Shown: one piece after another, positions 1 through 5,073 of the stretch
Position numbering within the stretch: the first letter of the stretch is position 1
How the letters are laid out: the number at the start of each line of letters is the position of its first letter
Source of the DNA: Candidatus Uhrbacteria bacterium
GTDB lineage: Bacteria > Patescibacteriota > Patescibacteriia > UBA9934 > GWF2-40-263
Direction: 5' to 3'
Assembly: GCA_023246275.1 (NCBI GenBank)
Contig: JAHFIS010000044.1
Span: 1-6,568, forward strand
DNA length: 6,568 bases
Made by a program: the position numbers and the translations under genes
Notes under the pieces: generated by a model
Database searches by the model: none
The model's input: the letters and a program-made list of their open reading frames with translations, nothing else
Told to the model about the DNA's origin: nothing

Positions 1-354
1 CTGTCGGTTGGACTGTCGAGGGACGGTCGGATCGTCGAGTCGAGGACCGTCGCGGCCTCGCCCGAGACGTACCTCTCGACCGTCGCGGAATCGCTTGCCG
101 GGTGGGGCGTCGCGCTCGACGACCTCGGCGCCGTCGCCGTCGTCACCGGCCCCGGATCGTTCACGTCGAGCCGCGTCTCCGTCATGATCGCCAATGGAAT
201 CGCGTTCGCGAAGGGAATCCCGGTGATCGGTATCCCGAACGTCGAGCGCGCCGATTTCGCCAGCCTGACGATCCCGACGACTCTTCCGCCCGTCGACCGG
301 TTCGCGGTTCCCATCTACGACCGCCCGCCTCACATCACCGCTCCTAATCCCTAA
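1..354 (+). CDS. tsaB: TsaB-like t6A biosynthesis protein, 5' end cut off by window
   Basis: The last 117 codons of a TsaB-type protein, the non-catalytic ASKHA-fold partner of TsaD in making the N6-threonylcarbamoyl modification of A37 in ANN-decoding tRNAs, in the cytoplasm. The frame is open from base 1 to a TAA at 352-354. The first visible residues (LSVGLSRDGRIV) match the second strand of the N-terminal lobe, so only about 10-15 residues are likely missing. The diagnostic GPGSFT loop is at visible residues 50-55, followed by SSRVS where most relatives have G-[LV]-R-[IV]-G, then the helix and the GIPVIGIPNVE strand. The protein ends about 35 residues later, so the total would be near 130 residues against 231 in E. 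coli. The C-terminal lobe is almost absent, yet the final PIYDRPPHIT resembles the P-x-Y-x-R tail of longer TsaB proteins. The next gene starts 10 bases downstream, suggesting cotranscription. The family call is firm; full function in this short form is inferred. Confidence 0.85.
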   Translation: MSVGLSRDGRIVESRTVAASPETYLSTVAESLAGWGVALDDLGAVAVVTGPGSFTSSRVSVMIANGIAFAKGIPVIGIPNVERADFASLTIPTTLPPVDRFAVPIYDRPPHITAPNP

Positions 355-356
355 TC
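343..356 (+). repeat. Tandem 7-bp direct repeat CCTAATC x2
   Basis: CCTAATC occurs at 343-349 and again at 350-356, perfectly and without a spacer. The second copy supplies the TAA stop of the tsaB-like gene; the TAA in the first copy is out of frame. With one copy removed, the tsaB frame would read straight into the ATG of the next gene. It may be a replication-slippage duplication or chance. Confidence 0.6.
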
Positions 357-364
357 AAAACCCT

Positions 365-1042
365 ATGCAAGCCGTCGACGTCATCCAAGGCTCCGTCCTT
401 GGCCTGTGGAACAGCATCCTCTCGTACCTGCCGAACGTGCTCGGCGCCTCGGTCGTCTTTCTCATCGGCCTCGTCATCGCCGCCGTGTTGCAGACCGTCG
501 TCGAGAAGCTCGTGAAGCTTCTGCGCGTCGACGAGCTGGTCGGAAAGCTCGAGGTGAAGCAGTCGCTCGAGAAGGTCGGGATCCGGCTGCACGTCGGCAA
601 GCTCCTCGGCTGGATCGTGAAGTGGTTCTTCGTCATCGTGGCGCTCATCGCCGCGACGGACATCCTCGGCTGGGACCAGGTGACGGTGTACCTGCGCCAG
701 GTCGTCGAGTACATCCCGAACGTGATCATCGCCGTGATCATCCTTCTTGCCGGCATCATCCTCGCCAACTTCACCCGAAACGTGGTGAAGACGACGGTGG
801 AGGCCGCTGAGCTTGCCAGCGCCGATTTCCTCTCCGGCATCGCCAAGTGGGCGATCCTCCTGTTCTCGTTCATGGCCGCCCTGGTCCAGCTCCAGATCGC
901 GCAGGGACTCATCAACACGCTGTTCACGGGACTGATCGCGATGCTCGCGCTCGGCGGCGGGCTGGCATTCGGGCTTGGAGGCAAGGACCACGCGGCACGG
1001 GTTCTCGACAGGCTGCGGAAGGACCTGACCAGCGAGAAATAA
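365..1042 (+). CDS. Small MscS-associated 'conserved TM helix' membrane protein
   Basis: A 225-residue multi-pass membrane protein of the family that carries the conserved TM helix found beside MscS channels (Pfam PF05552 type). Hydrophobic segments lie near residues 22-46, 80-98, 115-136 and 160-180, with a Gly/Ala-rich last segment at about 186-206 (LGGGLAFGLGGKD). The last segment resembles the pore-lining TM3 of MscS. The beta-domain and C-terminal cage of true MscS are missing: the chain ends only about 20 residues after that helix. Residues 18-60 and 113-154 look like two copies of one unit, each opening with Y-[LI]-P-N-V, followed by a long hydrophobic helix and an amphipathic stretch. 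The ATG at 365 is the first in frame after the tsaB stop and has no clear Shine-Dalgarno sequence. A terminator follows the stop. It may gate ions or respond to membrane tension, but channel activity is not shown for such short forms. Confidence 0.75.
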   Translation: MQAVDVIQGSVLGLWNSILSYLPNVLGASVVFLIGLVIAAVLQTVVEKLVKLLRVDELVGKLEVKQSLEKVGIRLHVGKLLGWIVKWFFVIVALIAATDILGWDQVTVYLRQVVEYIPNVIIAVIILLAGIILANFTRNVVKTTVEAAELASADFLSGIAKWAILLFSFMAALVQLQIAQGLINTLFTGLIAMLALGGGLAFGLGGKDHAARVLDRLRKDLTSEK

Positions 1043-1046
1043 GACC

Positions 1047-1072
1047 AAAAGCGGCCTTGGGGCCGCTTTTTT
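1047..1072 (+). terminator. Intrinsic terminator after the TM-helix gene
   Basis: A perfect 10-bp inverted repeat (1047-1056 with 1061-1070, core GCGGCC/GGCCGC) encloses the loop TTGG and runs into six T residues at 1067-1072. It begins 5 bases after the TAA of the membrane-protein gene, so it fits as the end of the tsaB-containing transcript. It separates that unit from the glycosyltransferase gene downstream. Confidence 0.9.
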
Positions 1073-1086
1073 GTTCGGTTCTGGAA

Positions 1087-1115
1087 TGGTCAACCCTTGT
1101 AAAATCAGGTAAAAT
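1087..1115 (+). promoter_or_regulatory. Likely sigma70-type promoter for the membrane glycosyltransferase
   Basis: TGGTCA at 1087-1092 (4 of 6 to TTGACA) and TAAAAT at 1110-1115 (5 of 6 to TATAAT) are 17 bases apart. They sit in an unusually A+T-rich patch directly after the terminator. The expected transcription start is near 1122, giving a leader of only about 13 bases before the ATG at 1135. The heptamer GTAAAAT occurs twice, at 1099-1105 and 1109-1115, so a slightly shifted -10 is possible. The match was made by eye; no transcript evidence exists. Confidence 0.6.
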
Positions 1116-1134
1116 ACGGTAGTTTCCTACCACT

Positions 1135-2625
1135 ATGTCCACCGACGGCTACCGATACGGAACCCATCGCTTTTGGGAGATGCTGCAGGGCATCCTGTTT
1201 TGGGCGACGCTTGTGTTGTCGCTTGTGCTCTCCTTTGTCGTTCCGTACTGGGTGATCGTGTTCATCATCGTGTTCGACGTGTTCTGGGTGTTCCGCGTGG
1301 TGTACTTCGTGATCCACCTGGTCTCGGCGTGGCGGGAGTACCGGGCGACGACGCGGGCGGACTGGTTTGCGAAGCTCGCGACCGTCGACGGCTCGTCGAA
1401 GATCCATCACCTGATCTTTCTTCCGACGTACAAGGAGGACGTCGACATCATCCGCGGGACGCTCCGTTCGATCCGCGACTGCAAGTTTCCGAATGAGCGG
1501 ATCCTGATCGTCCTCGCCGGCGAGGGGCGCGATTCGGGGCACTTCCGCAAGAACGCGGAGCTTGTGCGGCGCGAGTTCGGAAATGTGTTCAAGAAGGTGA
1601 TCGTCACCGAGCATCCAACGGGCCTGCCCGACGAGATCCCGGGGAAGGGATCGAACCTGAACTGGGCCGGGCTGCGCGTCGTCGAGACGCTGGCCGCCGA
1701 GTGTTCCGAGATCGCGGACGAGAATATCGTCGTCTCCTGCTTCGACGTGGACACGGTCGTCCACCCGCAATACTTCGCGTACCTCACCTATCTCTACTGC
1801 ACCGTCCCGAACCCGACGCGCTCGTCGTTCCAGCCGGTCGCCCTCTTCGCGAATAACATCTGGACGACTCCCGCTCCCGTCCGCGTCGCCGCGTTCGGAA
1901 CCACCTTCTGGATCCTCACCGAGCTGGCGCGGCCCGAGCGGCTGTGGACCTTCTCGTCGCACTCGATGCCGTGGACGATGCTGAGGGACGTGGGGTTCTG
2001 GCAGAAGGACATCGTGACCGAGGACTCGCGCATATTCATGCAGGCGTTCCTGAAGTACGAGGGCGACTATCGCGTCACGCCGATGTTCCTGCCGGTGTCG
2101 ATGGACACCGTGACGGGCAAAACGTACCTCGACGCGCTCGTGGCGTTGTACAAGCAGATGCGTCGCTGGGCCTGGGGCGCGGAGCATTTTCCGTACATGA
2201 TCGACCAGTTCCGCAGGCACCCGAAGATTTCCAGGCGCCTCAAGTTCAAGTACCTGTTCAACCATCTGGAAGGAATGTACACCTGGGCCGCAGCGCCGCT
2301 TCTCATCTTCGTGCTCGGCCGCCTCCCGCTCAGTCTCACCAGCTCCGAGTCCAACGCCCTCGTGCAGGACGCCCCGTTCACCCTCGAGTGGCTCATGCGC
2401 CTGGCCATGCTCGGCGTCTTCGTGTCCGGCGCCATGGCGCTCACGATGCTCCCGCCGCGCCCGTCGACGGTCAAGAAATCCATGTGGATCGTGATGGTGT
2501 TCCAGTGGATTCTGCTTCCGGTCACGTTCATCCTGTTCGGCGCATTGCCGGCCATCGACGCGCAGACGCGGCTGATGGTTGGGAAGTACCTGGGGTTCAA
2601 CGTGACGGAGAAAAAAAGGTCGTGA
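1135..2625 (+). CDS. Membrane GT2 glycosyltransferase, processive-synthase type
   Basis: A 496-residue integral membrane glycosyltransferase of family 2, built like cellulose, chitin or hyaluronan synthases. Two hydrophobic segments (about 15-37 and 38-63) precede a cytoplasmic catalytic domain, followed by hydrophobic segments at about 383-400, 419-438 and 449-470. Catalytic-domain motifs in order are LPTYKED at 96-102, KGSNLNWA at 171-178, the metal and UDP-binding DVD at 204-206, TED at 295-297 (likely catalytic base D297) and QMRRW at 341-345. The last is a full Q-x-x-R-W signature of processive enzymes. Where GT2 proteins usually carry a D-D-G-S turn, this one has LAGEGRDS at 127-134. 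There is no PilZ domain. It should use a nucleotide sugar at the inner membrane face and may extrude a polymer; donor and product cannot be read. It has its own promoter-like element, no visible Shine-Dalgarno sequence, and overlaps the opposing HAD gene by 29 bases. Confidence 0.85.
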   Translation: MSTDGYRYGTHRFWEMLQGILFWATLVLSLVLSFVVPYWVIVFIIVFDVFWVFRVVYFVIHLVSAWREYRATTRADWFAKLATVDGSSKIHHLIFLPTYKEDVDIIRGTLRSIRDCKFPNERILIVLAGEGRDSGHFRKNAELVRREFGNVFKKVIVTEHPTGLPDEIPGKGSNLNWAGLRVVETLAAECSEIADENIVVSCFDVDTVVHPQYFAYLTYLYCTVPNPTRSSFQPVALFANNIWTTPAPVRVAAFGTTFWILTELARPERLWTFSSHSMPWTMLRDVGFWQKDIVTEDSRIFMQAFLKYEGDYRVTPMFLPVSMDTVTGKTYLDALVALYKQMRRWAWGAEHFPYMIDQFRRHPKISRRLKFKYLFNHLEGMYTWAAAPLLIFVLGRLPLSLTSSESNALVQDAPFTLEWLMRLAMLGVFVSGAMALTMLPPRPSTVKKSMWIVMVFQWILLPVTFILFGALPAIDAQTRLMVGKYLGFNVTEKKRS

Positions 2626-3241
2626 GTTCCGTGAGCGAGTCGAACAGGCCGTCGGGGCTTTCCGTCTCGAGCAATTCGCGCGGATGGTATCCCGTCGTGA
2701 CCGCGAACGATCGCATGCCGGCGCGCTTTGCCGCGCGGACGTCGAACGTCATGTCGCCGACGTAGCAGGCGCTTCGCGGGTCGACGCCGTATTCCGCGCA
2801 GAGGCGGACGAGCTCCGGAGTCTTGTCGCGATGGTCGCCGCTGATGACGTCGAAGCGAGAGTGAATCCCGTAGCGCTCGGCTTCGTTCGACAGGTGTGAC
2901 TGCGGATGGCTGCTGACGACGCCGATCGGGTGTCCGAGAGCCGACAATTTCGCCATCGCGTCTGCCGCGTCGAGATACGCCTCGGGACGGACCCCCTCGG
3001 CGACGACCTCGGAGAGCCGGGCGAGGTAGTTCTCGTTGAGTTCGCGCTCGGTCACGTCTACGCCGAGCGCCAGGAACGCGTCGTAGGCGTTTCCAGTGAC
3101 GGTCGCGATCCATTCCTCGAAGGAGACCGTCGGGATCCCATACCCGCGCCGCATGCGCCTGTTTGCCTCGTAAACGGGCCTCCGGTCGTCGCTGATCGTG
3201 CCGCTCCAGTCGAACAGGAAGAGTTGAAGTTTGTCGCTCAT
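2597..3241 (-). CDS. HAD-superfamily phosphatase-like hydrolase
   Basis: A 214-residue haloacid dehalogenase-superfamily protein, a usual length for phosphoglycolate-phosphatase-like members. Motif I is FDWSGTI at 10-16: the nucleophile D11 is present, but the second Asp of D-x-D-G-T is Ser13. Residues about 18-95 form a helical cap (type C1). Motif II is VVSSH at 108-112 (Ser110 or Ser111), motif III is K140 in RDKTPEL, and motif IV is GDMTFD at 162-167 with metal-ligand aspartates 163 and 167. This supports a Mg-dependent phosphoryl-transfer fold. The Ser13 change recalls phosphonoacetaldehyde hydrolase, which has Ala there, but the Schiff-base lysine of that enzyme is not evident. The gene is the only one here on this strand. 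It overlaps the upstream glycosyltransferase tail to tail, and its ATG lies 21 bases from the next + strand start. A role in removing phosphate from a sugar or metabolite is possible; the substrate is unknown. Confidence 0.8.
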   Translation of the reverse strand: MSDKLQLFLFDWSGTISDDRRPVYEANRRMRRGYGIPTVSFEEWIATVTGNAYDAFLALGVDVTERELNENYLARLSEVVAEGVRPEAYLDAADAMAKLSALGHPIGVVSSHPQSHLSNEAERYGIHSRFDVISGDHRDKTPELVRLCAEYGVDPRSACYVGDMTFDVRAAKRAGMRSFAVTTGYHPRELLETESPDGLFDSLTELTTFFSPSR

Positions 3242-3252
3242 ACGCGTATAGT
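3224..3252 (+). promoter_or_regulatory. Likely promoter for the GT2-GT2-DUF4012 operon
   Basis: TTGAAG at 3224-3229 (4 of 6) and TATAGT at 3247-3252 (5 of 6) are 17 bases apart. The -35 element lies inside the first codons of the divergent HAD gene. The expected start is near 3259, only about 4 bases before the ATG at 3263, so the mRNA would be nearly leaderless. A transcript starting here would serve the two glycosyltransferases and the DUF4012 gene. Transcription of the HAD gene must cross the same DNA, so the two directions would probably compete. Confidence 0.55.
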
Positions 3253-3262
3253 TCGCTCACTT

Positions 3263-4291
3263 ATGTATCAACGCGTCTCCATCCACATCGTCGCCTGGAA
3301 CAGCATGGATTTCCTGCCGGAACTGCTGAAGTCCATCTTCGCACAGACGTTCGCGGACTTCAACGTGCTCGTGGTCGACAACGCCTCCTCGGACGGGGTC
3401 GCGGCCTTTTTGCGCGACGAGTTTCCGCAGGTGGCGGTCATCCGCAACGCGCGCAACATTGGGTTCTCCGCGGCGCACAACCTGGCCATCCGGTACGCGA
3501 TCGACCACTGGGGCGACGACGACCTGTCCGACCGGTTCGTCCTCATCACGAACCCGGACATCATCCTGACCCCGACGTTCCTGGAGGAGATCGTGAGGGC
3601 CGCCGAGAAGGAACCCTCGTCCATCGGCTCGTTCCAGGGAAAGCTCCTGCGCGCGTTCCGGGAGAACGCGCAGGACGAGGTGTTCTGCGAGACGGTGAAG
3701 TCCGAGCGGATCGATTCCACCGGCCTTGCCCAGCACCGCAACCGAACGTGCACGGACCGCGGCGCGGGCGAGCTCGACAAGGGGCAGCACGACGCGTCGA
3801 CGGAAATCTTCGGCGCGGCCGGCGCGCTCGCGTTCTACCGCGCGTCGACCCTCCAGGCTCTTCGCAACGGCGATGAGTTTCTCGACCACGATTTCTTTCT
3901 GTATAAGGAGGACGTCGATCTTGCCTGGCGCGCGAAGAAGCGCGGCTTTGCGTCGCGCTATGTCCCGAAGGCCGTGGCCTACCACCATCGCGCGGCATAC
4001 GGTGCCGAGAACCAGGGCTGGTTCGCGCGCATTCGGAACCGCCGCGGAAAGTCGGCGATGCGCAACTGGTACTCGACGCGCAACCACCTCCTGCTCGTGC
4101 TGAAGAACGAGGGAATCCTCAGCGGCCTCCTCGCGCTCCCGTGGATCGCCTGGTTCGAGTTCCGGAGGTTCGTCTACGTTCTCGTCTTCGAGACAAAAAA
4201 TATCTCCGCGTATTTCTCCGCGCTGAAGCTTTCCCCTAAGATGCTCAAGAAACGGTATGCTCGACCTGTCGATCGTGATCATCGGGTATAA
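3263..4291 (+). CDS. GT2 glycosyltransferase, rhamnosyltransferase (WbbL) type
   Basis: A 342-residue soluble or membrane-associated GT-A glycosyltransferase of family 2. The opening strand VSIHIVAWN is at 5-13 and the nucleotide-binding DNASSD at 39-44. RNIGFSAAHN is at 64-73 and the metal-binding NPD, the family's version of DXD, at 97-99. DSTGL (151-155) and DRGAGELDKGQ (165-175) belong to the acceptor-side region common in rhamnosyltransferase-like GT2 proteins. FGAAGA is at 183-188 and the acidic YKEDVDLAWR, with the likely base E216/D217, at 214-223. A conserved Y-S-T-R-N-H is at 270-275, and a hydrophobic stretch at about 285-300 may hold it to the membrane. I chose ATG 3263 because the conserved strand begins four residues later. 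The open frame continues far upstream, but that part lies antisense to the HAD gene and looks nothing like a GT. The last 35 bases overlap the next gene. The donor sugar is uncertain; dTDP-rhamnose is only the commonest in relatives. Confidence 0.85.
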   Translation: MYQRVSIHIVAWNSMDFLPELLKSIFAQTFADFNVLVVDNASSDGVAAFLRDEFPQVAVIRNARNIGFSAAHNLAIRYAIDHWGDDDLSDRFVLITNPDIILTPTFLEEIVRAAEKEPSSIGSFQGKLLRAFRENAQDEVFCETVKSERIDSTGLAQHRNRTCTDRGAGELDKGQHDASTEIFGAAGALAFYRASTLQALRNGDEFLDHDFFLYKEDVDLAWRAKKRGFASRYVPKAVAYHHRAAYGAENQGWFARIRNRRGKSAMRNWYSTRNHLLLVLKNEGILSGLLALPWIAWFEFRRFVYVLVFETKNISAYFSALKLSPKMLKKRYARPVDRDHRV

Positions 4292-5069
4292 GAACCACCG
4301 CCTCGTCCGCCAGACGCTGAAGGGAATCCGTCGCGTTTCCCCGAGCGTCTCGCACGAGATTCTTTTGGTTGAGAACGATCCGAGCGGCGCGACGACGGCG
4401 ATGGCGCGGGAGTTTCCCGAGGTGAGAGTGATCGACGAGCGGAAGAACGTCGGGTTCGGACGCGGGATGAACCGCGGGTTCGATGCCGCGACGGGGAGGT
4501 ACGTGATGGTGTTCAACCCGGACGTCGTCGTCATGCCAGGCGCGTTCGAGAAGCTGGTCGAGTATCTTGACGCGCATCCGGACGTCGGGATGGTCGGGCC
4601 GCAGCTGCGCAACCCCGACGGGACGCTCCAGCACAGCTGCTATACGTTCATGACTCCGACAACCGTCCTTGCGCGCCGACTCCCATTCGTTCGCCGCCTG
4701 AAGCGCGTCCGCGACCATCTCGACCGGTACACGATGGCCGCGTGGAACCACGCCGAGACGCGCGACGTCGACTATCTCCTTGGCGCCGCGATCCTTGTCC
4801 GCCGTTCCGCGCTCGACCGGGTCGGCGGGTTCGATCCGGCGTACTTCATGTACTTCGAGGACCAGGACCTGTGCCGCCGATTCTGGAAGGCCGGCCACCG
4901 CGTGGTCTACCACCCGGAATCGCGGATGATCCACTACCACCGCCGCGAGACCGCGGACGGGAATTTCTGGCAGCAGCTGACCCATCCGCTCACGCGCGTC
5001 CAGATCAAAAGTGCGGTATACTACTTTTTGAAATATCGGCGGGACAAGAATCCCCGCGTCACCGCGTAA
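4257..5069 (+). CDS. GT2 glycosyltransferase, second in the cluster
   Basis: A 270-residue GT-A glycosyltransferase of family 2, distinct from but related to its upstream neighbour. Motifs are LSIVIIGYKN at 4-13, LVEND at 37-41 (in place of the usual VVDN-S-SD), KNVGFGRGMNRG at 63-74, and NPD at 87-89 for metal and donor binding. GPQLRNPDGTLQ is at 114-125, LLGAAILVRR at 174-183, and the acidic YFEDQDLCRR at 199-208, with E201/D202 as the likely base region. No membrane segment is evident, so it probably works at the cytoplasmic face on a lipid-linked or polymeric acceptor. It starts 35 bases inside the preceding gene in another frame, which suggests translational coupling, and it lacks a clear Shine-Dalgarno sequence. 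Its stop is 4 bases from the DUF4012 start. It probably adds a different sugar in the same glycan as the neighbour; the donor cannot be read from the sequence. Confidence 0.85.
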   Translation: MLDLSIVIIGYKNHRLVRQTLKGIRRVSPSVSHEILLVENDPSGATTAMAREFPEVRVIDERKNVGFGRGMNRGFDAATGRYVMVFNPDVVVMPGAFEKLVEYLDAHPDVGMVGPQLRNPDGTLQHSCYTFMTPTTVLARRLPFVRRLKRVRDHLDRYTMAAWNHAETRDVDYLLGAAILVRRSALDRVGGFDPAYFMYFEDQDLCRRFWKAGHRVVYHPESRMIHYHRRETADGNFWQQLTHPLTRVQIKSAVYYFLKYRRDKNPRVTA

Positions 5070-5073
5070 TCCT

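Noticed and set aside
722..742. Direct repeat GTGATCATC with a 12-base period
   Set aside because: It encodes Val-Ile-Ile twice in a hydrophobic helix, which is ordinary for such a segment.
1258..1293. Four copies of GTGTTC at 9-12 base spacing
   Set aside because: They encode Val-Phe pairs in a membrane helix and are explained by codon preference.
1105..2265. Long open frame on the minus strand (386 codons) opposite the membrane glycosyltransferase
   Set aside because: It has no domain signature and a composition typical of antisense reading; the + strand frame has membrane segments and full GT2 motifs.
2611..2619. Run of seven A near the end of the synthase gene as a programmed frameshift site
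   Set aside because: The codon phase (AAA AAA AGG preceded by G) does not fit a standard -1 slippery heptamer, no stimulatory structure is visible, and the alternative tail is the antisense of the HAD gene.
2906..3262. Upstream in-frame extension of the first GT2 gene (119 extra residues)
   Set aside because: It lies wholly opposite the HAD gene, shows no GT-like sequence, and the conserved first strand starts just after ATG 3263.
3257..4612. Long open frame on the minus strand (451 codons)
   Set aside because: It runs antisense to two clear glycosyltransferases, is rich in Arg, Val, Asp and Glu, and has no recognisable motif; long shadows are expected in G+C-rich coding DNA.
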